64,000 bases of DNA from Anthocerotibacter panamensis C109 (GTDB taxonomy: Bacteria > Cyanobacteriota > Cyanobacteriia > Gloeobacterales > Anthocerotibacteraceae): the NCBI RefSeq assembly GCF_018389385.1, contig NZ_CP062698.1, positions 1,119,501 to 1,183,500 of the forward strand, read 5' to 3'. Every line of letters starts with the position of its first letter. Within the stretch, counting starts at the first letter, position 1. Below the pieces are notes generated by a model, which saw only the letters and a program-made list of their open reading frames with translations, did not search any database and had not been told where the DNA came from. Below, in pieces: positions 8,108 to 17,389 of the stretch. The position numbers were made by a program, and so were the translations under genes.

Positions 8108-8193
8108 GCATAGCCCATGGAATGCTGTTGCTGTTGGTTTTAGGGCTGGGGGTCTATCTCTTCGTGGTCATGTTTAAGCCCGAATGGTTTTGA
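8104..8193 (+). CDS. kdpF: KdpF small membrane subunit
   Basis: A 29-codon gene starts at GTG 8104, overlapping the preceding stop codon in GTGA, and ends at TGA 8191-8193. The peptide is one hydrophobic helix (MLLLLVLGLGVYLFVVMF) ending KPEWF. This matches KdpF in size, composition and place directly before kdpA. KdpF stabilises the KdpFABC potassium pump in the inner membrane. The gene is easily missed because of its size. Confidence 0.85.
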   Translation: MSIAHGMLLLLVLGLGVYLFVVMFKPEWF

Positions 8194-8246
8194 GTGAACC
8201 CGCAGTCGGGATCTTTGAATAGCTTGGCGTGTGAAGGAGTTTCTAA

Positions 8247-9983
8247 ATGCATAGTGGTCTGCTGCAAATAGCCGTGACCATCGCCCTGATGGTGACCGTG
8301 GTACCTGTTTTCGGAAGCTATCTGGCTCGGGTCTTTCAGGGGCAGCGGACGTTCCTCGATCCTGTGCTCGACCCTTTGGATGACCTACTCTACAAGTTTT
8401 GCGGGGTAAATACCTCTGAAGCGATGGCTTGGTGGCCCTATGCCCGTGCCGTCCTGGTCAGCAACCTCGCCTTTTTTGTACCTGCATGGTTAATTTTATT
8501 GTTTCAAGCTGCTCTGCCCATCAACCCGACGGGCGTGACAAATCCCGCCTGGGACACAGCACTGCACACGGCAGTCTCGTTTCTGACCAACACGGATCAG
8601 CAGCACTACTCCGCTGAGACGACCTATAGCCATTGCTCGCAGATGGCGTCTTTGACATTTTTGATGTTCGTTTCTGCGGCCACGGGTTTGGCGGTGGGGA
8701 TTGCCTTTATCCGGGGACTGTTGGGCCGTCCGTTGGGGAACTTCTATGTGGACTTGACCCGCTCGATTACCCGAGTCCTCCTGCCGCTTTCTATGTTCGG
8801 GGCTGTGATTTTTTTAAGCCAGGGGGTGCCCCAGACGTTGAGCGGACTCCAGACAGTCAAGATGGTGGACCCCTACACCACGGACGTTGCGCAAGACGGC
8901 AAGCGGACAACCAGCACTGTCAACGAACAAAAACTCTTTGTCGGCCCGTTAGCCTCAATGGAATCGATCAAAGAGCTAGGAGAAAACGGCGGGGGCTCTT
9001 TGGGTGTCAACTCAGCCCACCCCTACGAGAACCCCAACCCCTTTACCAATCTGCTCCAAATTCTTCTGCTCCTTGCGGTTCCTACTTCGCTCATCTATAC
9101 GTTCGGAGTGATGGCCGGGAACAAAAAACAAGGTTGGGTCCTGTTTGGTACCATTCTCATCTTGTTTGTCCTGCTAGTTGGCGTCGCCGCCGTCAGCGAA
9201 TTTAATGGTAATCCAGCGGTCAACGCCCTGCTTGGCACCCAGAACCCTAACTTCGAGGGCCAGGAAGTGCGTTTTGGTTGGGCGCAGAGTGTATTGTTTG
9301 CCGTCTCGACTACCGGCACGATGACCGGGGCGGTCAATGCCATGCATGACTCGCTTACACCCATTGCTGGACTGACCACCCTCTTTAATATGTTCCTCCA
9401 GGTCATCTGGGGCGGGCAGGGTACGGGTATCGCCTATATCCTGGTCTTTTTACTCATCGCGGTTTTTTTGACCGGGCTGATGGTCGGGCGGACCCCAGAA
9501 CTCTTTGGTCGCAAGATTGAGCAGCAGGAAGTGGCCTTGGCCTCGGTGATTTTCCTGATTCATCCGCTAGTCATCCTCATTCCTACAGCCCTAGCCCTGG
9601 CGATACCTGGAGTCAGTGGTATTTCGAACCCTGGCTTCCACGGACTCACGCAGGTGGTCTATGAATACACTTCAGCGGGGGCCAATAACGGCTCTGGCTT
9701 TGAGGGGTTGGGGGATGCGACCCTCTGGTGGAACCTGAGCACGGTTCCTGTCCTTTTGCTCGGGCGCTTTGCCCCGATAGTGGCCTTGTTGGCCCTAGCG
9801 GGGGGGCTGTCCAAGAAGAAACCTGTTCCTGAGACTCCAGGCACCCTACGCACCGATACGCCCCTTTTTGGCGTGGTCACCGCCGGGACCATCCTCATTC
9901 TCGGAGCATTGACTTTTTTGCCGGTCCTCGTCCTAGGTCCGCTGGCAGAATTCGCCGCAGACCTTGCGGGTAAAGCCTTTTAG
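8247..9983 (+). CDS. kdpA: Potassium-transporting ATPase potassium-binding subunit KdpA
   Basis: KdpA is the channel-like subunit of the KdpFABC high-affinity potassium pump and shares the four-fold pore-loop fold of SKT transporters. The 578 residues contain all four filter regions: [49 protein letters not shown] and [16 protein letters not shown]. About ten membrane helices are evident. Translation starts at ATG 8247 behind AAGGAG with good spacing. It lies between kdpF and kdpB in one forward transcription unit. The operon is expected to be induced by potassium limitation or osmotic stress. Confidence 0.97.
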   Translation: MHSGLLQIAVTIALMVTVVPVFGSYLARVFQGQRTFLDPVLDPLDDLLYKFCGVNTSEAMAWWPYARAVLVSNLAFFVPAWLILLFQAALPINPTGVTNPAWDTALHTAVSFLTNTDQQHYSAETTYSHCSQMASLTFLMFVSAATGLAVGIAFIRGLLGRPLGNFYVDLTRSITRVLLPLSMFGAVIFLSQGVPQTLSGLQTVKMVDPYTTDVAQDGKRTTSTVNEQKLFVGPLASMESIKELGENGGGSLGVNSAHPYENPNPFTNLLQILLLLAVPTSLIYTFGVMAGNKKQGWVLFGTILILFVLLVGVAAVSEFNGNPAVNALLGTQNPNFEGQEVRFGWAQSVLFAVSTTGTMTGAVNAMHDSLTPIAGLTTLFNMFLQVIWGGQGTGIAYILVFLLIAVFLTGLMVGRTPELFGRKIEQQEVALASVIFLIHPLVILIPTALALAIPGVSGISNPGFHGLTQVVYEYTSAGANNGSGFEGLGDATLWWNLSTVPVLLLGRFAPIVALLALAGGLSKKKPVPETPGTLRTDTPLFGVVTAGTILILGALTFLPVLVLGPLAEFAADLAGKAF

Positions 9984-10031
9984 TAACCATGAACTCCACG
10001 ACCCAACGCTATTACAGCAAGGAAGTACACT

Positions 10032-12116
10032 ATGCAAGTTACGCAACCGACCCAGACCCCTGTACCCTCCGGTCCCCGCGAAAGCCGCAAGCACACGCCC
10101 AAGGTAGATACCAAGGGCCTTTACACCCGCGCCTTGGCCCAATCTTTGGTGAAGCTCAATCCCCTGACTTTATACAAAAATCCAGTGATGTTCGTCGTCT
10201 GGGTCGGGACAGCGATTACCGCCCTGTTGGCGATAGACCCCCAGTTATTTGGCCCCGCCCCCGGTAGCCACCTACTCAATATCCTGCTCACTGTTATCCT
10301 CCTGCTTACAGTACTCTTTGCTAACTTCGCTGAAGCCATCGCCGAGGGCCGGGGCAAGGCTCAGGCTGACGCCCTCAGACGCACCAAGTCGGACACCCGC
10401 GCACGGCGCATTATCGGGGAGCACATCGAAGAAGTCTCCTCCACTGCCCTACGTAAAGGTGACCTGATCCAGGTCATTGCGGGCGATATCATTCCGGGCG
10501 ATGGCGAAGTGCTCCAGGGGATAGCCTCTGTAGACGAATCTGCCATCACCGGCGAATCTGCGCCCGTCCTCAAGGAACCGGGCTCTGACGTGGCGAGTTC
10601 CGTCACGGGCGGCACCCGCATCCTCTCGGACGAACTGACCATCCGCATCACCGCCAACCCCGGGGAGGGCTTTATTGACCGCATGATTGCCCTGGTCGAG
10701 GGGGCCAAGCGGCAGAGGACACCCAACGAGATTGCTCTGACCGTGCTCTTGGCGGTCTTGACGCTGATTTTCCTCATTGTCGTGGCGACCTTGCCCCCGA
10801 TGGCAAACTACGTCGGGGCTCCGGTCTCCGTGGCGACCCTGATTGCTCTGCTGGTCGCCTTGATTCCGACCACGATTGGGGGGCTCCTCAGTGCCATTGG
10901 CATTGCTGGGATGGACCGGGTGGCACAATTTAATGTCATCGCTACCTCCGGGAAAGCCGTGGAAGCTGCCGGAGACGTGGGGACGTTGATCCTCGACAAG
11001 ACCGGGACCATCACCTTGGGTAATCGCCTCGCCGATGCGTTTATTCCGGTGGGTCGGCATACTTTGACGGAATTAGCCCAGGCTTCGCACGCTTCTTCCT
11101 TTTTTGATGAGACCCCCGAGGGTAAATCGATAGTACGTCTGGCGGAGGAACTGGGAGCCAACGACGGCTATAATCCAAAGGGCGCTCAGGGCATCGAGTT
11201 CAGTGCCCGCACCCGCATGAGCGGTACCGATTTGGCTGATGGCCTGACTCTGCGTAAGGGGGCAGTCAATGCCATCAAGAGCTATGTGCTTGAGCGAGCA
11301 GGCAGCATCCCTGCTGATTTGGATGCGGCTACGGAGCGGATTTCACGGCTAGGCGGGACGCCTTTGGCGGTCTGCGTGGGCTCAGAGGTGCTGGGTATCG
11401 TCTACCTCAAAGACATCATCAAACCGGGGATCAAGGAGCGCTTCGCAGAACTGCGCCGCATTGGTATCAAGACGGTCATGGTCACAGGCGATAACCATGT
11501 CACGGCCTCTGTGATTGCTCAAGAAGCTGGGGTGGATGGCTTCATCGCCGAGGCGACCGCCGAGGACAAGATTGCGGTTATCCGTGCTGAGCAGGCTCAG
11601 GGCAAACTAGTAGCGATGACGGGCGATGGAACGAATGATGCCCCGGCCCTGGCGCAGGCGGATGTGGGCGTGGCGATGAATTCCGGGACACAGGCCGCCA
11701 AGGAGGCAGCGAACATGGTGGATCTGGACTCGGACCCGACCAAACTCATCGATATCGTGATGATTGGCAAGCAGTTGCTCATCACGCGGGGGGCGCTGAC
11801 GACTTTTAGCATCGCCAATGACCTCGCCAAGTACTTTGCCATCCTCCCGGCCCTATTTGCCAACGCGGGGATTGGGTTTCTCAATGTGATGGGCCTGACC
11901 AGTCCCCAGTCGGCGATTCTCTCAGCGCTGATCTTTAATGCACTGATCATCCCGGCGCTGATCCCGCTGGCGCTCAAGGGGGTAAAGTTCCAGCCCCTGA
12001 CGGCGGACCAACTGTTGACGCGCAATATCCTCATCTATGGTCTGGGTGGAGTTGTAGTTCCGTTTATTGGCATCAAGCTCATTGACTTGGTTGTAACTGC
12101 TGTGGGTCTCGGCTAA
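10032..12116 (+). CDS. kdpB: Potassium-transporting ATPase catalytic subunit KdpB
   Basis: KdpB is the P-type ATPase subunit. The 694 residues contain the actuator loop [12 protein letters not shown], the phosphorylation site [14 protein letters not shown], the nucleotide-domain region and hinge [21 protein letters not shown], and the membrane helices of a P-type ATPase. The TGES serine that is phosphorylated to inhibit E. coli KdpB at high potassium is conserved. The start at 10032 follows AAGGAAG. The gap after kdpA is 48 bp and kdpC follows after 15 bp, consistent with one mRNA. Everything needed for activity appears intact. Confidence 0.97.
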   Translation: MQVTQPTQTPVPSGPRESRKHTPKVDTKGLYTRALAQSLVKLNPLTLYKNPVMFVVWVGTAITALLAIDPQLFGPAPGSHLLNILLTVILLLTVLFANFAEAIAEGRGKAQADALRRTKSDTRARRIIGEHIEEVSSTALRKGDLIQVIAGDIIPGDGEVLQGIASVDESAITGESAPVLKEPGSDVASSVTGGTRILSDELTIRITANPGEGFIDRMIALVEGAKRQRTPNEIALTVLLAVLTLIFLIVVATLPPMANYVGAPVSVATLIALLVALIPTTIGGLLSAIGIAGMDRVAQFNVIATSGKAVEAAGDVGTLILDKTGTITLGNRLADAFIPVGRHTLTELAQASHASSFFDETPEGKSIVRLAEELGANDGYNPKGAQGIEFSARTRMSGTDLADGLTLRKGAVNAIKSYVLERAGSIPADLDAATERISRLGGTPLAVCVGSEVLGIVYLKDIIKPGIKERFAELRRIGIKTVMVTGDNHVTASVIAQEAGVDGFIAEATAEDKIAVIRAEQAQGKLVAMTGDGTNDAPALAQADVGVAMNSGTQAAKEAANMVDLDSDPTKLIDIVMIGKQLLITRGALTTFSIANDLAKYFAILPALFANAGIGFLNVMGLTSPQSAILSALIFNALIIPALIPLALKGVKFQPLTADQLLTRNILIYGLGGVVVPFIGIKLIDLVVTAVGLG

Positions 12117-12131
12117 TCAGGAGGGTTTCTC

Positions 12132-12719
12132 ATGTCTATGCTTCTGTCTGTGCTTCGCGAAATCACCACCGGTATTCGGGTGAGCGCCCTCTTGCTCATC
12201 CTGTGCGGCCTCGCCTATCCGCTCCTGTTCACGGTGATGGGGGGAATCTTCTTCCCCAGTCAGGCCAACGGTTCTCTGGTCAAAAATGCCCAAGGACAGA
12301 TAGTCGGCTCCAGCCTCATCGGTCAGAAGTTCAGCTCTGAGCGATACTTCCAGGGCCGGGTCAGTTCGCTTGACTACAAAGCCGAAGCCTCAGGTAGTCC
12401 CAACTACGGCCCGACGAATAAGGCACTCCTGGAGCGCATCCGAGCCGACATCTCCCGCCTGGAGCAGGCGAACGGAGCCAAACCTACTGCCGATCTAGTA
12501 ACGAACAGTGGCTCAGGTCTCGACCCGCATATCACCCCCGCAGGAGCCCGCATCCAGTTTGCGCGGGTCGCCCGCGCCCGTGGAGCCACGCCCGAACAGG
12601 TCCAATCCCTGGTTGAACAGTACACCGAAGGCCGCTTTTGGGGAATCTTTGGGGAGCCTCGGGTGAACGTATTACTCCTGAACCTCGCGCTCGATCAATC
12701 CTTCGCCCATGGAAAATAA
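12132..12719 (+). CDS. kdpC: Potassium-transporting ATPase subunit KdpC
   Basis: KdpC is a single-pass subunit that stabilises the complex and promotes ATP binding. The 195-residue protein has one N-terminal helix (ALLLILCGLAYPLLFTVMGGIFF) and then the family signatures GSSLIGQKFSSERYFQGR, GSGLDPHITPAGARIQFARV and LNLALD. AGGAGGG precedes the start. Its 3' end overlaps the kdpD start by 11 bp, giving coupled translation. Confidence 0.96.
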   Translation: MSMLLSVLREITTGIRVSALLLILCGLAYPLLFTVMGGIFFPSQANGSLVKNAQGQIVGSSLIGQKFSSERYFQGRVSSLDYKAEASGSPNYGPTNKALLERIRADISRLEQANGAKPTADLVTNSGSGLDPHITPAGARIQFARVARARGATPEQVQSLVEQYTEGRFWGIFGEPRVNVLLLNLALDQSFAHGK

Positions 12720-14940
12720 CGGTCGCCTTGACCCACAACAACTCCTGATGGCCCTGCTCCAGACAGGTCAGGGCCGCCATAAGGTCTATCTGGGGTACGC
12801 CCCTGGGGTGGGCAAGACCCAACAGATGCTTAAGGATGCCCTCGCCCTCAAAGCTCAGGGGGTAGATATCGTGGTGGGTTGGTTCGATATTCATGGTCGT
12901 CCAGGGATGGAGGGTCTGCTCGAACCGTTGGAAGTCATTGCGCCCAAGCTGGTTACGTATCAAGGCGTGGCTGTTCCTCTGCTAGATGTCGAAGCCATCC
13001 GGTTACGCCGCCCCGCCACCGTCCTGGTCGATGAGCTGGCCTACCGGAATCCTCCGGGCTATCCCCGGCGCTACCAGGAAGTCCAGCAATTACTAGAGGC
13101 GGGGATCAGTGTCTTCTCCACCGTCAACATCCAACATCTGGAGCGGCAGGCTCCAGCCGCAAGCCGCATCCTCGATCAGCCTGTAGGCGAGACTGTGCCC
13201 GACCTGATGGTGCTCTCCGCCGATGAGGTACGGGTGTTGGATCTCTCGCCTGCGGACCTACGCGAGCGCCTGAAGGCCATCTATGGTCGAGAGGTGAGCC
13301 ACAGCCCCTTGTTTTTGGAGAGCACACTCAACTACTTGCGCGAGTTGGCTCTGCGCACGGTGGCCGAAAAAGTTGACCTCCAGATCCTCAGTGAGGAAAA
13401 CCCTGGGGTAGCAGGTCCGGCGGGGGTGCGCGAACGCATCCTAGTCGCCATTAGCACCAACCCCGACGCCCAACGCCTCATCCGCCGGGGAGGGCTCAAG
13501 GCCCAGCGCCTGGATGCAGAATTCTTTGTCCTCTATGTCGAGAACCACCCCCTCAACCCCCAAGATCAGACCACCCTCCAGGCCCATATCCGTCTGGCTG
13601 AGTCTCTGGGGGCACAGTTCATCCGCTACCGGGCGCGGGATATCTCTGGGGCACTCCTAGCTTTTATTCGAGAGCGGCATATCACCCAGGTCATTCTCGG
13701 GGAATCGCTGCGCTCGCCCTGGGAAGTGTTTATGCATGGCGGGTCGATTATCCATCGGCTTCTGCGCAATACCAGCAATCTGGATGTGCTGATTGTCGGT
13801 GAAACGGAGTCCACAGGTTCCTTGTGCCCCCTTGCACCTCCGATTGCGCCTGTTCCCCCCGCGCAACTCGGGCATCACAAGGTCTATATCGGAGCCGCGC
13901 CAGGAGTTGGCAAGACCTTTGCCATGCTCCAGACCGCTCAGGCATTGCAGAAGCAGGGCGTGGATGTGGTCGCAGGCGTAATTGAGACCCATGGTCGCGC
14001 CCAGACTGCCGCCTTAATGGAAGGGCTAACCGTAATCCCCAAGCGCATCGTGGCGTATCAGGGCCGTCGCTTCGAGGAATTTGACCTAGAAGCAGTCCTG
14101 CAACGGCATCCTCGCGTGGTTCTGGTCGATGAACTGGCCCACACCAATATCCCTTCGCGCCAGAACTTCAATACCAAGCGCTACCAAGACGTACAAACCC
14201 TCCTGAGCCAGGGCATCGACGTGATTTCAACGGTCAATATCCAGCACCTGGAGAGCCTCAACGTCCTAGTGGAGCGGACCACAGGGGTCCGGGTGCGCGA
14301 GACTGTCCCCGACCGGATTCTAGAAGAAGCTGAAATTACGCTGATTGACCTGACCCCCGAAGAACTCCAGGAGCGGATGCGCGAGGGCAAAATTTATAGT
14401 CTGGCGAAAGTAGAGCAGGCGCTCCAAAACTTCTTTCGCCGCGAGAACCTCTCCGCCCTGCGCGAACTAGCCCTGCGGGAGGTTGCGGATACCCTGGAGC
14501 CCACGACATGTAGCACCCCGACGCAGGATTGCATCTTGGTCTGTGTCAAAGATGACCATCCCCAACTCATCTATCGGGGAGCACGGATTGCCAGACGCTA
14601 CTCTGGGAATGGGCCGGGAGGGACAGCCCAACTCGTGGTGGTCTACGTGGGTCCAGCAAAACCGGGAGTCCAAAACATCGCCCAACGCACCTCAGAAATG
14701 GAAGGCGTCTTTGTCCACCGCACAGCTTCGTTGTACTCCTCGCAACGGATTGCCCAAGAGATCGCAGCAGTAGCTCAGACCTATGCGGTGACTCAGATCG
14801 TGCTGGGTGAATCGCGCCACCCCCTGGTCAAAGAACTGTTGTTCGGCTCTGTGACCGATAACCTAGTGCGGCAAGTGCGGAACCTTGATCTTTTGATCGT
14901 GGGTACCTTACGGGCTTCTGCAAGGTATACTCCGAGCTAA
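12709..14940 (+). CDS. kdpD: Tandem-duplicated kinase-less KdpD (KdpD-USP-KdpD-USP)
   Basis: Cyanobacterial KdpD normally has only the N-terminal sensory half, about 370 residues. This 743-residue protein carries that half twice. Copy 1 has Walker A GYAPGVGKT (about 29-37), VDELAYRNPPG and STVNIQHLE, followed by a universal-stress-protein (USP) domain to about 365. Copy 2 has GAAPGVGKT (about 393-401), VDELAHTNIPSRQNF and STVNIQHLESLN, then a second USP domain ending near 735. Copy 2 keeps the canonical ELAHTN signature; copy 1 has diverged there. No histidine kinase or membrane segment is present. KdpD USP domains bind cyclic di-AMP in other bacteria. The stop codon overlaps the convergent thiL stop. 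Confidence 0.93.
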   Translation: MENNGRLDPQQLLMALLQTGQGRHKVYLGYAPGVGKTQQMLKDALALKAQGVDIVVGWFDIHGRPGMEGLLEPLEVIAPKLVTYQGVAVPLLDVEAIRLRRPATVLVDELAYRNPPGYPRRYQEVQQLLEAGISVFSTVNIQHLERQAPAASRILDQPVGETVPDLMVLSADEVRVLDLSPADLRERLKAIYGREVSHSPLFLESTLNYLRELALRTVAEKVDLQILSEENPGVAGPAGVRERILVAISTNPDAQRLIRRGGLKAQRLDAEFFVLYVENHPLNPQDQTTLQAHIRLAESLGAQFIRYRARDISGALLAFIRERHITQVILGESLRSPWEVFMHGGSIIHRLLRNTSNLDVLIVGETESTGSLCPLAPPIAPVPPAQLGHHKVYIGAAPGVGKTFAMLQTAQALQKQGVDVVAGVIETHGRAQTAALMEGLTVIPKRIVAYQGRRFEEFDLEAVLQRHPRVVLVDELAHTNIPSRQNFNTKRYQDVQTLLSQGIDVISTVNIQHLESLNVLVERTTGVRVRETVPDRILEEAEITLIDLTPEELQERMREGKIYSLAKVEQALQNFFRRENLSALRELALREVADTLEPTTCSTPTQDCILVCVKDDHPQLIYRGARIARRYSGNGPGGTAQLVVVYVGPAKPGVQNIAQRTSEMEGVFVHRTASLYSSQRIAQEIAAVAQTYAVTQIVLGESRHPLVKELLFGSVTDNLVRQVRNLDLLIVGTLRASARYTPS

Positions 14941-15908
14941 GCAAAATGGGCAAAAGCCTGTTCCCGCTCAATGGGATGACCAGCCGTGTCATGCACCGTA
15001 GCCGAAGACGCGATGACCTGCCCGATAACCTGGAGCCCAGGATGGGCTATCCGCGCCAAGACCGGCGGCGGTAGGCTGAGCAGCAACTCGAAATCCTCCC
15101 CGCCATAGAGCGCCCAATCCAGCGCTTTATCTGCCCCTAGGGCACGGACTGCCGGAGTGAGCGGGATTTGGCTGAGGTCTACGACCATGCCCACGCCACT
15201 TTTTTGAGCCATTTGGACTAGGGCATCAGCCAGTCCATCACTGGTGTCCATCGCAGCAATAGAGGTGTTCAATTGTTGGAGGGGCGCGACCCAATCCAGC
15301 CGGGGCTGCGGGTATTGATGAGCCTGCACCGCCCACCGCACATGCTCCGGGTCATGGTACACAAAACGTTCCGGGTCCAGCAGGACTTCTAGCCCCGCCC
15401 GTGAGCCACCCAGCGGGCCGGTCACCACGAGTAGGTCGCCGGGACGACAGTCCGAGCGCAGCCAAGCCCGCCCCTCAGCCACCCGCCCCAAAGCTGTGAT
15501 GCTCAAACCCAGTTGGCGACTGCGGCAGGTATCGCCGCCTACGATAGGTACGCCCCAGGGACGAGCACAGTCGGTCAGACCCTGATAGACCCCTTCTACC
15601 CAACTCAATTGCGTCTCAGGGGGCAGTCCCAAGCCGACCAGAAGTCCTACCCCTGTTGCACCCATGGCGGCTAAGTCCGAGAGATTGGCAGCACAGGCAC
15701 GCCAGCCGACCGCATGGGCAGGAGTAGTCTGAGGACTGAAATGCACGCCTTCCAAGAGCAGGTCCATGGTCACCACGAGATCTCCTGTCCCGCGCAGCAC
15801 CGCCGCATCGTCGCCCGCCCCGACCACAAGCCCAGCGTCCGGGGCTGCAAAAAAAGGAGCGAGAATCTGGAGTAAGCCCGCCTCCGAGCAGTCCCTAAGC
15901 GTCGCCAT
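14937..15908 (-). CDS. thiL: Thiamine-monophosphate kinase
   Basis: ThiL phosphorylates thiamine monophosphate to the active diphosphate. The 323-residue protein has the N-terminal VVGAGDDAAVLRG, metal-binding LLLEGVHFSP, CAANLSDLAAMGA, VGGDTCRS and MDTSDGLADALVQMAQ motifs of the AIR-synthase-like fold. I start it at ATG 15908 (MATLRDCSEAGLL), inside the last codons of rimM, giving a 14-bp overlap; the longer open frame has no homology. The stop codon overlaps the kdpD stop by 4 bp on the other strand, leaving no room for a terminator between these genes. Confidence 0.94.
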   Translation of the reverse strand: MATLRDCSEAGLLQILAPFFAAPDAGLVVGAGDDAAVLRGTGDLVVTMDLLLEGVHFSPQTTPAHAVGWRACAANLSDLAAMGATGVGLLVGLGLPPETQLSWVEGVYQGLTDCARPWGVPIVGGDTCRSRQLGLSITALGRVAEGRAWLRSDCRPGDLLVVTGPLGGSRAGLEVLLDPERFVYHDPEHVRWAVQAHQYPQPRLDWVAPLQQLNTSIAAMDTSDGLADALVQMAQKSGVGMVVDLSQIPLTPAVRALGADKALDWALYGGEDFELLLSLPPPVLARIAHPGLQVIGQVIASSATVHDTAGHPIEREQAFAHFA

Positions 15909-16449
15909 CCGCCTCACCCGCCTCGGTCGGGTCAAGGAGCCCCACGATGGGGACGACCCCCAGCCAATCCGCATGGACCTCCGGGACAAGCGCCTCGACA
16001 AAAGGAATCAAGATTTCTCCCGCCGCTGTCGCTACCACCAGCAAGTCTTGGGCTCCTGTGCTCATGACATCCTTCACCATGCCCACCTGAGCGCCGGTAT
16101 CCGTCCTGCGGACCTGGAGCCCGACGAGATCCCCGACCAGAAACTCCCCAGGTGCGAGGTCCGGGCGCTCGGTGCTGGAGACAAAAATTTGCGCTCCTTT
16201 GAGGGCTTCAGCCGTCGTGCGCTCAACAATGCCCTCCAGCCTTAGAAGATAGAGCCCTTTGTGCAACCGCCCGCTCTGGATTCTGACCATCTTCTCTACC
16301 CCTTGGACGGTGACAAGCCGCCTCAGCCCGCCCTTATCGGTCAGCCGTTGCGGGAAATCAGTTTCTGGATAGACCTTCACCTCTCCCAAGATCCCGTGTG
16401 CCCCGACGACGGAGCCGACCAAAAGCCATATTGGGCTCAGTTCGCTCAC
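15895..16449 (-). CDS. rimM: Ribosome maturation factor RimM
   Basis: RimM binds ribosomal protein S19 and assists 30S subunit maturation. The 184-residue protein shows the N-terminal beta-barrel signature LLVGSVVGAHGILGEVKVYP, the middle RTTAEALKGAQIFV and the PRC-barrel part DLLVVATAAGEILIPFVEAL. Length and order match the family. It is translationally coupled to thiL, which starts inside its 3' end. About 150 bp upstream separates it from the sucrose-phosphatase gene end; I see no feature there. Confidence 0.95.
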   Translation of the reverse strand: MSELSPIWLLVGSVVGAHGILGEVKVYPETDFPQRLTDKGGLRRLVTVQGVEKMVRIQSGRLHKGLYLLRLEGIVERTTAEALKGAQIFVSSTERPDLAPGEFLVGDLVGLQVRRTDTGAQVGMVKDVMSTGAQDLLVVATAAGEILIPFVEALVPEVHADWLGVVPIVGLLDPTEAGEADGDA

Positions 16450-16600
16450 GGGAGCACCTGACCTTCTTGAAGGCTCTGCACAGTGGGTAGAACAGGTGTT
16501 TCGTCCGTGGGGTGGGTCATAACGAGGTCAGTTGCTACACCCATGGTACTTCTGGGGTGAACAGCATGAAAGGCCACAGCTAAGGACATACAGAGGTAGC

Positions 16601-17389
16601 CTAAGGGGCAATCACCGGCTCAGCTAGCCGGAAATGAGCGAGTCCTTCCAGAATGCCCCAGGCATAGAGACGGCAGGCCAAGTAGTGACGGGGTTGGCTG
16701 TGGCGTAGGTACCAAAAGCGCAGCTCCGGGAGCGCATTGCCCACCAGGATGCCCCGCTCCGGTCCACTGAAGAAGCTAATATCGTTGCCAGAGCCGCCAC
16801 AGACAATCGTGTACTTGGGTAGGAAGCCAAGCTGTTCGCGCAGGTAGGCGACCGCGTTGCCTTTATTTCCAGCCAGAGGCAGGATAGCTACATCCCGGTC
16901 ACTGCTGTAGAGGATCTGAGCCGATAAGCCCGCCCGGTCCAGCCGGTCTTTGAGCGCAACCAAAGTAGTCGGGGACCCCGGACAGCGTTTGGAGACTTCC
17001 ACATGACTGGCCGCATCGAGCAGTTTATCCAGACGAAAGCTTACTTTCCAGGGCCGTTGTTCTGCCTGCTGTTGGGGGGTGAGCGCTGGAAACTGCGCCG
17101 CAAGAGCCAGCACCTCTTGGCGGTCCCAGCCAGTATTGAGGCGGGCTGCCCAGCAGGAGTCGAGTCGCCCTTGACCATAAATTTCGGTGCCTGCCGCGAC
17201 CACCCAAAAAGACGGCTCCAAAAGCTTGTGCTCTGTCTGTAGCGTGTGCGCCGAAATCCACGACCGCCCCGTGGAATAGACCAGGGTCACCCGGTCCTCT
17301 TGAGCCATAAGCCATTGGTTGAACTGCGCCGTTGCCCGGTCATCTCCGACCAGGGTATCGTCCAAGTCCAGCACCAACAGCAGACTCAC
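16601..17389 (-). CDS. Sucrose-phosphate phosphatase-like HAD protein with altered motif IV
   Basis: The 262-residue protein belongs to the sucrose-phosphatase HAD family, which removes phosphate from sucrose-6-phosphate. Motif I is LVLDLDDTLV with both aspartates, motif II STGRS, motif III GNKGNAV with the lysine, and the cap domain lies between. Motif IV reads VCGGSGND near residues 196-203, where the family has GDSGND. The first metal-binding aspartate is replaced by glycine (codon GGC, read directly). This may lower or abolish activity, or it could be a sequencing error. Its start overlaps the glycosyltransferase stop by 4 bp (ATGA), so the two are an SPS-SPP operon. Confidence 0.85.
   Translation of the reverse strand: MSLLLVLDLDDTLVGDDRATAQFNQWLMAQEDRVTLVYSTGRSWISAHTLQTEHKLLEPSFWVVAAGTEIYGQGRLDSCWAARLNTGWDRQEVLALAAQFPALTPQQQAEQRPWKVSFRLDKLLDAASHVEVSKRCPGSPTTLVALKDRLDRAGLSAQILYSSDRDVAILPLAGNKGNAVAYLREQLGFLPKYTIVCGGSGNDISFFSGPERGILVGNALPELRFWYLRHSQPRHYLACRLYAWGILEGLAHFRLAEPVIAP

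Noticed and set aside
10449-11060. 203-codon reverse frame inside kdpB
   Set aside because: Antisense to the P-type ATPase core; its translation is compositionally odd and has no recognisable domain.
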